Source: Flavisolibacter longurius
Lineage (GTDB): Bacteria; Bacteroidota; Bacteroidia; Chitinophagales; Chitinophagaceae
Assembly (NCBI GenBank): GCA_013327885.1
Contig: JABUMY010000011.1
Coordinates: 157,174-221,173 of the forward strand
Direction of reading: 5' to 3'
Length of the DNA: 64,000 nucleotides
Shown: one piece after another, positions 1 through 8,426 of the stretch
How the letters are laid out: each line of letters begins with the position of its first letter
Position numbering within the stretch: position 1 is the first letter of the stretch
Position numbers and translations under genes: made by a program
The notes under the pieces: model-generated
Seen by the model: only the letters and a program-made list of their open reading frames with translations
Database searches by the model: none
What the model was told of the DNA's origin: nothing

Positions 1-940
1 CCTGGAAGCGGTAGATGCTCTGGTCATCATCGCCCACCACAAACACGTTGGGTTTGTCCCAATAATTAATGAGTTGGTTCACCAGGTTGTTCTGGCTGCC
101 CGATGTATCCTGGTATTCATCTACCAGTATGTATTGGAATTGCTCCTGGTACGTACGCAGCAGGTCTTCGTTGTTTTTAAACGCATCGATCACCCAGTTG
201 ATCATGTCGTCAAAATCGTAGCGGTTGCGGCTGCGCATCAACTCCTGGAACTTTTTGAATTCGTTGCAGGCTGCCCGCAGCTTGGTCATCTTTTCTTTTT
301 GCTCTTCGATCTTGTCCCACCGCACATCGCCTTTCTTAAAATCCTTGGTAGCCCGCTTACAGATGTACTCATCGCGGTGTTGCAGGCCGTCTATGTATTC
401 ATCTACTTTCTGGCAGATAAAATCAGCCGTCCAGCCTTCACGTTTCATCAGGCTAAAAAGACTTTGCAAGCTGTTGATCTCAAAATACACATCGCCGCGG
501 TAACGCTTCAGCGGGTGATCTTTCGGGAAAGCATCGATCAACTCTTTCATCAGCTCAATGCGTTCGAGGTCGGAGATAGGATCGAGGGATGTTTTTTCAA
601 ACATGCCAATGTTGTCCTGGATCACATCGTTGCAAAAGGCGTGAAAGGTGGCAATGTTCACCCGGTAGGCATCCGGGCCAATAAACCCCAGCAGGCGCTT
701 GCGCATGGCCACAGCGCCGGAATCGGTATAGGTCAGACAAAGAATATTATTCGGTTCCGTGCCAATGTCGGTCAGCAAAATTTTGCCGATGCGGGCACTC
801 AGGATCTGCGTCTTGCCTGTTCCCGGGCCGGCAATTACCATCACGGGTCCTTCTACCTGGTCAACGGCCTGGCGCTGTTGCGGGTTCAGCTTGTTGTATT
901 CTTCTTCAAATTTCTTCAGCAGCTTTTCTTTCGACGTCAT
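1..940 (-). CDS. UvrD/Rep-type ATP-dependent DNA helicase, N-terminal part
   Basis: Superfamily 1 helicase that would unwind DNA using ATP. The 313 visible residues hold a Q motif (NPQQRQAV, about 19-26), Walker A GPGTGKT (38-44), a Walker B block VDEYQDT near residue 280 and motif III GDDDQSIYRF near 302-311. The gene runs off the left edge, so the C-terminal half is unseen. The start codon at 940 overlaps the stop of the upstream nuclease gene as ATGA, which implies translational coupling. A roughly 100-residue stretch between motif Ib and Walker B is longer than I expect for UvrD or PcrA, so this is probably a Bacteroidota-specific helicase subfamily and not the housekeeping uvrD. Confidence 0.9.
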   Translation of the reverse strand, partial: MTSKEKLLKKFEEEYNKLNPQQRQAVDQVEGPVMVIAGPGTGKTQILSARIGKILLTDIGTEPNNILCLTYTDSGAVAMRKRLLGFIGPDAYRVNIATFHAFCNDVIQDNIGMFEKTSLDPISDLERIELMKELIDAFPKDHPLKRYRGDVYFEINSLQSLFSLMKREGWTADFICQKVDEYIDGLQHRDEYICKRATKDFKKGDVRWDKIEEQKEKMTKLRAACNEFKKFQELMRSRNRYDFDDMINWVIDAFKNNEDLLRTYQEQFQYILVDEYQDTSGSQNNLVNQLINYWDKPNVFVVGDDDQSIYRFQ

Positions 941-2028
941 GTTGTGTTTGGGGTTTGGCGTTTGCGGTTTGGGGTTGATAGACCTTCCTCTGTTATTTCC
1001 TCTTTGCTCGTCTGTTCGGTCTTCTCTTTATCCTCCTGCGCTTGTTGAATGGTGTTCTTCACTTCTTCGATGAGTTGTTTTTCGCTGGGCAGGTAAAGCT
1101 GGTATTTGCTGGCAACGATCTGCCGGTTGTTTTCGGGAAGCGAAAAACGCACAACCGCGTCGTTCTTGTCGGCGCAAAGTAAGATCCCAATCGTGGGATT
1201 TTCAAAGGCCTGCTTTTCAATGCGATCGTAGTAATTGACGTACATCTGTAGTTGTCCAAGGTCCTGGTGCGTCAGTTTTCCGGTTTTGATCTCCACAAGA
1301 ACAAAACATTGCAGCAGGCGGTTGTAAAACACCAGGTCAACAAAAAACTCGTCGCCTTCGAGGTGAATGCGTTTTTGCCGGGCAACAAAAGAAAAGCCGT
1401 TGCCCAGTTCCAGCATAAATTCCTGCAGATGGGTAAGCAACGCCGATTCCAGGTCGCGTTCATAGTAGGCGGCTTCTCTTTTTAAACCCAAAAATTCGAG
1501 TACCATTGGGTCTTTTATGATGTCTTTCGCATCGGAAGGTTGCTTTTCGTTGCGGGCCACGGCCAAAACGGAGTCGACATCCCTGCTAGCCAGCAGCCGT
1601 TCAAACAACTGGCTGTTGATCTGGCGTTCGAGTTGACGGGCCGTCCAGTTATTTTTTTCGGCTTCGGCAATGAAAAATGCCCGTTTTTCTTCTTTGTCGA
1701 TGCTGATCAAAAGCTTGTAATGTGTCCAACTGAATTGCGTCCGCAGTGTGGACGCAATTGGAAAGGTGCGGTAAAACTGCCGGTAACGTTCTAGCTGTCG
1801 CACTGAAAATCCACTACCGTAAACAGGCTGTAGTTCCTGCGAAAGGGAGCGAATTAAGTAAGCACCATACGCCGCTCTTTCTTTCGATCCCTGCTCTTCT
1901 TCAAAGATCTTCTGCCCCAGATGCCAGTACAGCAACACCCGGTGATGATCCACAGAGCGGATGGCCGCTTCTTTTGAAGCTGCAATGAGTTGCTGTATTT
2001 CTGCTAAAAACGCTTGCCGGACCTGCAT
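937..2028 (-). CDS. DUF1016/YhcG-family PD-(D/E)XK nuclease
   Basis: 363 residues with the two-part YhcG layout: an N-terminal DUF1016 domain (about 10-160, helical, YWHLG and WTHYKLLI motifs) and a C-terminal nuclease-like domain (about 170-320). The PD-(D/E)XK core is visible as D231, then E246-I-K248 in VEIKTG, then Q259 on the following helix. Known relatives are DNA nucleases often found beside restriction-modification or repair genes. It is first in a two-gene operon with the helicase (ATGA overlap at 937-940). Its last ten or so residues are encoded by a GTTTGGG heptamer array (946-973), so the native C-terminus may have been replaced by repeat-derived sequence. Confidence 0.88.
   Translation of the reverse strand: MQVRQAFLAEIQQLIAASKEAAIRSVDHHRVLLYWHLGQKIFEEEQGSKERAAYGAYLIRSLSQELQPVYGSGFSVRQLERYRQFYRTFPIASTLRTQFSWTHYKLLISIDKEEKRAFFIAEAEKNNWTARQLERQINSQLFERLLASRDVDSVLAVARNEKQPSDAKDIIKDPMVLEFLGLKREAAYYERDLESALLTHLQEFMLELGNGFSFVARQKRIHLEGDEFFVDLVFYNRLLQCFVLVEIKTGKLTHQDLGQLQMYVNYYDRIEKQAFENPTIGILLCADKNDAVVRFSLPENNRQIVASKYQLYLPSEKQLIEEVKNTIQQAQEDKEKTEQTSKEEITEEGLSTPNRKRQTPNTT
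946..973. repeat. Degenerate heptamer array, GTTTGGG family
   Basis: Four contiguous 7-bp units with consensus GTTTGGG, followed by a partial fifth. The array lies inside the last codons of the DUF1016 gene and ends 6 bp from its stop. The same unit occurs at 38939-38973 (as AACCCCA), 58859-58893 and 59049-59083. Confidence 0.8.
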
Positions 2029-2171
2029 AGACGCTAAAAAATTAAACCTTTTCTCCGATCAAAACTAGCCTATTTGCTAAAGCATTTGGCAAGGTTTTCG
2101 GCTTTTGCCGCGAAATAGAGCGGTGAAAGGGGCAATTCTCCCAACGGGTAAACCGCCAATTTCAATACAAT

Positions 2172-2179
2172 TACCTTTG
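2172..2179 (+). promoter_or_regulatory. Putative -7 element TACCTTTG
   Basis: An exact match to the Bacteroidota -7 consensus TAnnTTTG, 78 bp upstream of the desaturase start. I see no clear TTG-type -33 element at the usual 19-21 bp spacing. Confidence 0.45.
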
Positions 2180-2196
2180 TATTTTATTTGCAGGCA

Positions 2197-2210
2197 TATT
2201 TCTTGAAATA
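2197..2210. promoter_or_regulatory. Perfect palindrome in desaturase leader
   Basis: TATTTC-TT-GAAATA is a perfect 6+2+6 inverted repeat just downstream of the putative -7 element and 47 bp before the desaturase start. It could be an operator for a lipid-responsive regulator. Short AT-rich palindromes also arise by chance. Confidence 0.25.
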
Positions 2211-2257
2211 ACATTTATACCGGTTTTATCTTGCAACCCATTTAGCGAATCAAAAAC

Positions 2258-3259
2258 ATGACACATTTTACACCGACGAATAACGAATTGGAAAAAAACA
2301 AGGAAGTGATTGACGGCCTGGAGCCCATTGCCCATGAAGCCATTGAAAAATACCTTGTAGAAGCGGAAACCGCCTGGCAGCCTTCGGATTTTTTGCCTGA
2401 TATGAGCATGCCCGAAGCCCTGAAAGAAGTGAAACTGCTGCAGGAAAGAGCGGCCGGCTTACCGGATGGCGTTATTACATCGCTGGTGGGAAACATGATT
2501 ACCGAAGAGGCGCTGCCTACTTATACCACTTATTTTAACCTGCTGGAAGGTGTTAACCCCGAGGGAAACTATGCTTCGGACAGAGGTTGGGTAAAATGGT
2601 CACGCAAATGGACAGCAGAAGAAAACCGCCACGGCGACCTGCTGAATAAGTATTTATACCTGACAGGCCGCGCCGATATGCGGCAGGTAGAGATCACCAT
2701 CCATAACCTGTTACAGAACGGTTTTGACCCAAAGACCGAAGGCGATCCTTACCAGGCGTTTATTTATACATCGTTCCAGGAAAGGGCTACCCGTATCTCC
2801 CACGTAAATACCGGCAAGCTGGCCGATAGAAACGGCGATGAAGTGCTGGCGCGGATCTGTAAGACCATTGCCGGCGATGAAGGCCGCCACGAAAAGGCCT
2901 ACAAAAGCTTTATGTCTAAAGTTTTTGAAGTGGACCCCAATGGCGCTATGCTGGCGTTTGAGAAAATGATGAAAAAGCAGATCGCCATGCCGGCCATTAT
3001 GATGGACAATTCGCCGGTTGACAACCTGTTTACCCGTTTTTCGGCCATTACGCAAAAGCTGGGCATCTACACTACGTTGGACTATGCCGCTATCATCAAG
3101 CATCTTACCGACCTCTGGAAGGTGGATAGCGTTACGGGGCTGAACTCCTATGCTGCCAAAGCGCAGGAATACCTCAGTACGCTTTCGGACCGCTACCGCC
3201 GTATTGCCGAGCGAATGAAAGAGCCGGAAACGGTGAAACTGGCCTGGCTAGTGCAGTAA
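2258..3259 (+). CDS. Acyl-ACP desaturase (soluble di-iron, stearoyl-ACP type)
   Basis: Introduces a double bond into an acyl chain carried on acyl carrier protein; cytosolic and ferredoxin-dependent in known members. The 333 residues carry the ferritin-like di-iron ligand motifs EENRHG (121-126) and DEGRHE (207-212), with supporting acidic residues in ITEEALP (81-87) and ERATRISH (175-182). Length fits bacterial and plastid acyl-ACP desaturases. It is monocistronic, with its own promoter-like element upstream and a strong terminator at 3289-3318. It probably adjusts membrane unsaturation. Confidence 0.93.
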   Translation: MTHFTPTNNELEKNKEVIDGLEPIAHEAIEKYLVEAETAWQPSDFLPDMSMPEALKEVKLLQERAAGLPDGVITSLVGNMITEEALPTYTTYFNLLEGVNPEGNYASDRGWVKWSRKWTAEENRHGDLLNKYLYLTGRADMRQVEITIHNLLQNGFDPKTEGDPYQAFIYTSFQERATRISHVNTGKLADRNGDEVLARICKTIAGDEGRHEKAYKSFMSKVFEVDPNGAMLAFEKMMKKQIAMPAIMMDNSPVDNLFTRFSAITQKLGIYTTLDYAAIIKHLTDLWKVDSVTGLNSYAAKAQEYLSTLSDRYRRIAERMKEPETVKLAWLVQ

Positions 3260-3288
3260 TCATTGTCTGGAAACAAAATGAATAAAAC

Positions 3289-3318
3289 AAAAAGGACACG
3301 CCGCGGCGTGTCCTTTTT
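3289..3318. terminator. Bidirectional intrinsic terminator
   Basis: A perfect 30-bp palindrome: AAAAAGGACACGCCG followed by its exact complement, with A and T tracts at the ends. It lies between the convergent desaturase and rhomboid genes and can serve both strands. Confidence 0.88.
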
Positions 3319-3350
3319 CATTTTACAGCCCTGGTTCAAACCAAAGCCGC

Positions 3351-4817
3351 TTATTTCGCATTCAATTGTACAAGGTTCTCATTGATCTGGTTGGCCAGGT
3401 TGTCCAGTTCTGCCGCCACGTCTTCTTTGCCCTGCAAGGCAACAATGGCAAGATCGGTATGCCGGATGCGCAGCGCTATATAATCCTGCAGCAGCTTCCG
3501 GTGTTTGGAAAGATTGTCATCCAGCTTATACGCTTTTGTTTCATCCAGGATAGCCTTGGCCTTTGCCCATTCCACCTGCGACACGGTGGACAGCTTGGTC
3601 AACAGGTCATCATCAGAGGTGTAGTTTTGCAGCGGTGCGATTGCTTTTTCCTGGATAGCCAGCACTTCATCTACTTTTTGCGCATAAACGCCGGCATCGT
3701 TGTTGGATGTTTTGAGGTAAGAAAACGAGAGCAGTACGGTTGCGACTACCGTTAACCCAATTGCCATTGGCGGGCGAAAGCTGGGCTTGCGCAGCGAAAA
3801 GAAATAAAGATAACCCAGCACCAACCCACTGATCATTCCACCCAGGTGCGCTGCATTGTCGATGCCTTTTGCACCAGCACCATAAACCAGGTTGTACACC
3901 ACAAACACGCCAATGCTTTGCAGCAGTGCTTTGCGTACGGTTTGCGGAATCAGCTTTGTGCTCAGCAGGGCCAGGAAAACACCGTACAAACCAAAGATGG
4001 CGCCTGACGCACCGGCGCTAACCGTTGCCGCGCCATGCCACCAGGTACTGCAAACACTGGCCAGCACTCCCGTACACAGGTAAGCCGCCAGGTACCGCCC
4101 TTTGCCCAGCATAGGCTCCAGGTAAATGCCTGCCATGTAAAGCGCATACATGTTAAACAGGAGGTGAATAATGCCGATATGGATAAACGTAGCGGTGAGC
4201 AGCCGCCACCATTCGCCACCGGTAGTAAGCGGCATATAGTTGGCGCCCCACGCTAACAGGTCGGCTGTTTGCGGCGCAAAGAAATGGACGCCGCTTGCCA
4301 CCATCGCTACAAACAGCAATATATTGGCGCCAATGAGGGCATAGGTAACTGTTTTTGATCCCGCAGAAAGATTCATCACTTCTTCCACCTCGGCAGCTTC
4401 CTGCGCTTCTTTTTCCAGGGTGGTGTTGGTTTGTTCGCGGAGGCTGGCAACACTGGCCTCCCACTCCTGCACCAGGCTTTCTGTGGCACTGGCGGCTACC
4501 GTTTCAAACGACGACAGGAAATTGCGTACATTCTTTTTATTCTTTTGCAGCAGGTCCCAGGAGGAACCTTCGGGTAGCTTGCTGGTGACGGTAAGCGTAT
4601 TATCCGCGGCATCAACAAGAATGTGGTCGTGATGCCTGTTCCATGTTTTTTTGGTAAAGCCAACAAGGCGGTCTTCAAAGGCCAGTTCGGTGCCCCAGCC
4701 CAGGTGCTGAAAAGTGGCATAGGAAAGGGCAATTAGCTGGCTGGCATTGTATTGCGGTAACGCAATGGTTTGTTGGTGCTGTGGCATAAGCAGTGTTTGC
4801 TGCGAAAGATGCAACAA
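3351..4817 (-). CDS. Rhomboid-family intramembrane serine protease
   Basis: Cleaves transmembrane substrates within the membrane. The catalytic serine is S271 in GASGAIFG (269-276), and the partner histidine is H324 in NAAHLGG. The oxyanion region LLFNMYALY lies near 219-227. At least six hydrophobic segments fill about 155-375. An extended N-terminal cytosolic domain (1-150) and a hydrophilic C-terminal tail (about 375-488) make it longer than GlpG-like rhomboids, which is common in Bacteroidota. No neighbour points to a substrate. Confidence 0.92.
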   Translation of the reverse strand: MLHLSQQTLLMPQHQQTIALPQYNASQLIALSYATFQHLGWGTELAFEDRLVGFTKKTWNRHHDHILVDAADNTLTVTSKLPEGSSWDLLQKNKKNVRNFLSSFETVAASATESLVQEWEASVASLREQTNTTLEKEAQEAAEVEEVMNLSAGSKTVTYALIGANILLFVAMVASGVHFFAPQTADLLAWGANYMPLTTGGEWWRLLTATFIHIGIIHLLFNMYALYMAGIYLEPMLGKGRYLAAYLCTGVLASVCSTWWHGAATVSAGASGAIFGLYGVFLALLSTKLIPQTVRKALLQSIGVFVVYNLVYGAGAKGIDNAAHLGGMISGLVLGYLYFFSLRKPSFRPPMAIGLTVVATVLLSFSYLKTSNNDAGVYAQKVDEVLAIQEKAIAPLQNYTSDDDLLTKLSTVSQVEWAKAKAILDETKAYKLDDNLSKHRKLLQDYIALRIRHTDLAIVALQGKEDVAAELDNLANQINENLVQLNAK

Positions 4818-4935
4818 AAAATCGTAGGGGCAAAGAAATCATTGCCGATTGTTTTGTTGCCGTTGGATTGTATGGTTAAACGTCAACAACAGGCACAGTT
4901 TTAGGATCAATTTTCTTCCACTAAAAAAACAACAA

Positions 4936-5172
4936 ATGACACCACATAGAGGCAGTGAGCACAATAACATCCGTGAAACCTGGGAGCGCAACGAGGCCGA
5001 AAGAGCCGCGGCGGCCGGTACAGGCAGGCAGGGCACAGCTAGCCCATCGGAAGACCGAGACCTGGAAGAAACCATTAAAGAAGAGGCAGCGGCCTATGAT
5101 AGCGCCAACAAGGAAGACCGGCTGCTGGATGGCGACCGGGCTACCGTAAATGACACTGGCAATGACCGCTAA
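4936..5172 (+). CDS. Small acidic hydrophilic protein, unknown function
   Basis: 78 residues, very rich in Glu, Asp, Arg and Ala, with no signal peptide or hydrophobic stretch; predicted to be disordered or helical. The ATG at 4936 follows an A-rich leader. An in-frame upstream start near 4849 would add a hydrophobic, unlikely extension. It resembles in character, though not in clear sequence, the 64-residue protein at 35708-35902. Confidence 0.55.
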   Translation: MTPHRGSEHNNIRETWERNEAERAAAAGTGRQGTASPSEDRDLEETIKEEAAAYDSANKEDRLLDGDRATVNDTGNDR

Positions 5173-5193
5173 AAAGGCGGGAGAACGCTGCGG

Positions 5194-5451
5194 TTAATTC
5201 AGCAGGTCGTCCAGGGGAATGCTTTGCAGGTAAGGGAAAAGGTGTTGCGTGTCGTTAAAAACACGGTATTCCTCAATGGCCTTGTTCTGCGGGTTACAAA
5301 AGGTTTCCACGTAATAATCTTCCAGCTGGAAAAGGAATACCTTTCTGTGGTCTTTTTCCCGTTTTCCTACCAGGATGCCTTGGTGAAGGACCGTAAACTT
5401 TTTTTCTTTTTCGCCGAGCAGGATAAAATCAGATAGTCTCATCGTTTTCAT
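5194..5451 (-). CDS. Conserved-looking hypothetical protein, 85 aa
   Basis: A compact soluble protein with many aromatic and charged residues (LEDYYVETFCNPQNKAIEEYRVF) and no recognised domain. The pattern suggests a small beta-rich fold. Two in-frame starts are possible (5451 or 5442). Codon use is similar to its neighbours. I do not recognise the family. Confidence 0.6.
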   Translation of the reverse strand: MKTMRLSDFILLGEKEKKFTVLHQGILVGKREKDHRKVFLFQLEDYYVETFCNPQNKAIEEYRVFNDTQHLFPYLQSIPLDDLLN

Positions 5452-5789
5452 TTTTTAGCGTGAACAAAAAACTGTAACGAACGATACATGAGGCCCGGTC
5501 CGGAAAACGGCCCGGTTATGCTAACCTGAAAAATCGAAAAATGCGAGGCTAAATGAGGCTGTGCGAGTGCACGTTGAATGATACGAATGTAAAAATACGG
5601 TTACTTCCCGGTTTTCAAACCCTTTGCCGCCACTATTACGGATGTATAAAGGTTTATCCTTATTGGTAAGCAGGCAAAGCAGAAAATGCTTTACTCTTCC
5701 CTTTTGCTCTTAATGCGTATGGTATATTGTCATCAACCAAGCAATAGCTCCTCTCAGCAATACAATTGAACCTGACCAATAATCAATAA
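5452..5789. other. Intergenic gap with no recognised feature
   Basis: About 340 bp between two leftward genes. I see no convincing reading frame, hairpin terminator, heptamer array or RNA gene here; AT content is raised. Confidence 0.5.
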
Positions 5790-6383
5790 CTACTCTTCCA
5801 GTTTCAACAACCTGAAAAAATCCTCCTCCGTCACTTCCCTCACACCACCCGGAGGTAGGTTGCCCAGTTCCATGTCTTCAATGCTGACACGAATAAGACG
5901 AAAGCATTTGTGGCCGATGGCAGCCACCATTTTGCGCACCTGCCGGTATTTGCCCTCGGTGATGGTAAGCAGCAGCCAGGTAAACTCACCGTAATCAGGA
6001 AAAGGCTTGGGCGATGGAAACAGCGGCGGATCGGCAAAGCGGGCTTCGCAGGGCGGCGTGGTGTAGTACCTGCCACCATCTACCTGGATGGTAACACCGG
6101 TGCGCAGTTCCTGCAGCTTTTCTTCACTTACTTTAAACCTCACCCGCACCAGGTAGCTGCGCCGGTGGGGCACGGCACCCTGAAACAGGAGCTTTGTAAT
6201 TTTTTTATTGGTAGTGAGAAGCAGCAAACCTTCCGATGGCTTGTCCAGCCGGCCAATGGCATGGGTGCCTTCCGGGAAAGAAAAATCCAGGTCGCCCAGC
6301 AGGGCCGCTGGGAAGTTTTCTTTGAACTGCGACTCCATGCCATAAGGCTTGTGGATCATAAAATACCGGTGTTGCGCTTGCAT
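5790..6383 (-). CDS. rluE: RluE-like 23S rRNA pseudouridine synthase
   Basis: Converts a uridine in rRNA to pseudouridine; E. coli RluE acts on U2457 of 23S rRNA. The catalytic motif GRLDKPSEGLLLLTTN (44-59) contains the essential D47, and the N-terminal MIHKPYGMESQF block is typical of the RsuA/RluB/E/F group. There is no N-terminal S4 domain and the protein is only 197 residues, both of which favour RluE over RsuA or RluB. It stands alone, transcribed leftward. Confidence 0.88.
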   Translation of the reverse strand: MQAQHRYFMIHKPYGMESQFKENFPAALLGDLDFSFPEGTHAIGRLDKPSEGLLLLTTNKKITKLLFQGAVPHRRSYLVRVRFKVSEEKLQELRTGVTIQVDGGRYYTTPPCEARFADPPLFPSPKPFPDYGEFTWLLLTITEGKYRQVRKMVAAIGHKCFRLIRVSIEDMELGNLPPGGVREVTEEDFFRLLKLEE

Positions 6384-6577
6384 GGCCGCAATGTTAAACC
6401 AATCCGGCCGGGGCCACGCAGAAAAACGCAGTTTCCTAAAAAAACAGGGTAAAACAAATGATTTTTTACGCTTATATATTATTTACCTTACAATACCGAT
6501 CCTACCGGTATAAAGCTGCATCCGCGCCATAGGGCAACAAGTATCACCTCATTGTTCAACCGCAAAAAACTTCACAC

Positions 6578-7108
6578 ATGAAACCCGTCTCCACACTGCT
6601 TCTGGCCGCTGCTTTTTGCATTTTTACTGTTGGTGCCAATGCACAAACCTCTCCTGTTGTACAAACAAGCAACACCAACGAACAGCAGCCCTACAAAGTG
6701 GCGCTGACAAAACTTTCGCCTGGCAACGAACAGTTCACCAAGTATGTATTGAATGCCTGGAAAGCCTATGACGACAACAGGCTGGATGATATTGGCTTTA
6801 TCATTTCCGACACCGTCTTTGCCAGTTTTCCCAATGGGCAAACGGTGAAAGGAAAGGAGGCTTTTATGCAGGGACTAAGAGAACACAGGGGGCAGTTTGC
6901 GTCTGCGGTAAGTCGTGTTACTGCCTGCACCACGCTGAAATCGCCGGACGAAGCAATGAACGAATTTACACTCATCTGGGGTGAAGAACTCGATACCAAA
7001 AAAGACGGCACCGTGCAGCGGTTTTCGTTGCACGAAGTTTTTGTGTTTGACAAAGCTGGCAAGGTGGCGCAGTTTTACCAGTATGCGATACCGTTACCTG
7101 CTAAATAA
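6578..7108 (+). CDS. Secreted NTF2/SnoaL-like fold protein
   Basis: 176 residues with a clear signal peptide (about 1-22, ending GANAQ). The mature part fits the SnoaL/NTF2-like fold: a helical start (NAWKAYDDNRLDDIGFIISDTVFASFPNGQ), then GKEAFMQGL and beta strands ending in FDKAGKVAQFYQYAIPLP. Many members are small ligand-binding or enzyme-like proteins, so substrate and reaction are unknown. A terminator follows at 7120-7145. Confidence 0.8.
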   Translation: MKPVSTLLLAAAFCIFTVGANAQTSPVVQTSNTNEQQPYKVALTKLSPGNEQFTKYVLNAWKAYDDNRLDDIGFIISDTVFASFPNGQTVKGKEAFMQGLREHRGQFASAVSRVTACTTLKSPDEAMNEFTLIWGEELDTKKDGTVQRFSLHEVFVFDKAGKVAQFYQYAIPLPAK

Positions 7109-7119
7109 ACCTGTTACCG

Positions 7120-7145
7120 AAGCCCTAGAACCGAGGGCTTTTTTT
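7120..7145 (+). terminator. Intrinsic terminator after NTF2-like gene
   Basis: AAGCCCT, a 7-base loop, AGGGCTT, then a run of seven T overlapping the stem end; lies 11 bp past the stop codon. Confidence 0.8.
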
Positions 7146-7196
7146 CTGCCATTTTGTGACCACAGAAAAACAAAACAGCACCAAATAAAAGCGTTT

Positions 7197-7231
7197 GCCA
7201 GTTGCCAATTGTTCATTGCTGATTGGCTCCT
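7197..7231. repeat. Degenerate heptamer array, GCCAATT type
   Basis: Five 7-bp units around GCCAGTT, GCCAATT, GTTCATT, GCTGATT, GGCTCCT. The array ends about 30 bp before the dienelactone hydrolase start. It is weaker than the other arrays, and no inverse partner was found. Confidence 0.5.
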
Positions 7232-7263
7232 GAAACAGTATCTTCAAGTAAACAATTTTCACC

Positions 7264-8115
7264 ATGGACCAGCAGATCATTAACCTTTACGACGAGTATA
7301 CCCACAAGCCCCTCAGCCGCCAGGATTTTTTAAAACGACTGGCCGTACTGGCTGGCGGAACGGCCGCCGCCATGACGCTCTTGCCCCTGCTGGAAAACAA
7401 TTATGCCAGCGCCGCTGTAACAGCTACCGATGACCTGTTCACCGAATATGTTACTTACCCTGGCGTGCCCAACGAAATGAAGGCTTATGTTGCCCGCCCG
7501 AAGGCGGTGAAAAAATATGCAGCCGTGGTAGTGATCCATGAGAACCGCGGCCTGACGCCACACATTGAAGACGTGGCAAGACGAGCGGCTGCGGCCGGCT
7601 ACCTGGCTATAGCTCCCAACGCACTTTCGGCACTGGGTAAAACACCAGCCAACGAAGACGAAGCCCGCCAATGGTTTAGTGAACTGAAAGCGGAAAACAA
7701 CCTGCAAAATTTCATCAATGCCTTTGCATCCCTCAAAACCCGCAACGACTACAATGGTAAATCCGGCTGCGTTGGCTTTTGCTGGGGCGGTGCCATGGCC
7801 AATAACCTGGCGGTGAATGTGCCCGAGCTGAAAGCCGCCGTTGCCTTTTACGGACGGCAGCCGCCGCTGGAAGAGGTGCCCAAAATAAAGGCCGCCGTAC
7901 AACTGCATTATGCAGGGCAGGATGAAAGAGTAAATGCCGGCATGACAGCCTATGAAGAAGCATTGAAAAAGAATAACATCGTCTACGAACAGTATGTGTA
8001 TGAAGGCGCACAGCATGCGTTTCACAACGATACATCGGCGGCACGCTACAATGAAGCCGGGGCAAAGCTGGCATGGGGACGAACACTTGCCTTTTTTGCA
8101 AAATACCTGAAGTGA
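7264..8115 (+). CDS. Dienelactone hydrolase family protein, exported
   Basis: Alpha/beta hydrolase; known members open cyclic dienelactones, and many act on other esters. The triad is visible: C173 in GFCWGG, D220 in AGQDERV and H251 in AQHAFHND, with the conserved E93 in VIHENRG. Residues 19-50 form a twin-arginine-like leader (SRQDFLKRLAVLAGGTAAA), suggesting folded export. Only one arginine follows the S, so Tat use is uncertain. Length 283 fits exported Bacteroidota and proteobacterial homologues. Confidence 0.9.
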   Translation: MDQQIINLYDEYTHKPLSRQDFLKRLAVLAGGTAAAMTLLPLLENNYASAAVTATDDLFTEYVTYPGVPNEMKAYVARPKAVKKYAAVVVIHENRGLTPHIEDVARRAAAAGYLAIAPNALSALGKTPANEDEARQWFSELKAENNLQNFINAFASLKTRNDYNGKSGCVGFCWGGAMANNLAVNVPELKAAVAFYGRQPPLEEVPKIKAAVQLHYAGQDERVNAGMTAYEEALKKNNIVYEQYVYEGAQHAFHNDTSAARYNEAGAKLAWGRTLAFFAKYLK

Positions 8116-8178
8116 TCTTAGAGCAGTGATTTGGGCTTATTAGGGCTTCTTATCTAAATCCGTAGTAACTCTCTCAAA

Positions 8179-8318
8179 TTGCCCCGGCATTTATGCCGGG
8201 GTTCTATAATGCTTGATATAATCTCTGTATCGGCTTCAGCCGAACGACTTCGGCTAAAGCCGATACAGAGAGAAAACATACAATTTTTTATCCCCGCGCT
8301 AAAGCTGCGGGGCAACTG
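8179..8318. repeat. Compound REP-like hairpin element, copy 1
   Basis: Three nested or adjacent inverted repeats. The centre is a 23-bp stem (8222-8244 with 8249-8271, one mismatch) around the core CGGCTAAAGCCG. It is flanked by a left GCCCCGG hairpin (8179-8203) and a right CCCCGCGC/GCGGGGC arm (8292-8318). A second copy in the same orientation lies at 38514-38657. Both are strictly intergenic. This layout matches REP/BIME-type elements, which are usually non-autonomous repeats moved by a transposase encoded elsewhere. Confidence 0.8.
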
Positions 8319-8399
8319 AAAAGGCAGTAGCAATTCACTTTTGGATATTCGCTATACATCCGTGAATTCTCGCTGTTACAAAAACCTGCGCTAAAAAGT

Positions 8400-8407
8400 T
8401 ACCTTTG
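8400..8407 (+). promoter_or_regulatory. Putative -7 element TACCTTTG
   Basis: Matches the Bacteroidota TAnnTTTG consensus 20 bp upstream of the PhnA-like start, implying a very short leader. No clear -33 element is seen. Confidence 0.5.
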
Positions 8408-8426
8408 CGGCCTTAATTTTTAAGCT

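Noticed and set aside
74..1048. Long plus-strand reading frame of 324 residues
   Set aside because: It is the mirror of the helicase gene; its product is dominated by odd Phe/Val/His composition, while the minus strand shows helicase motifs.
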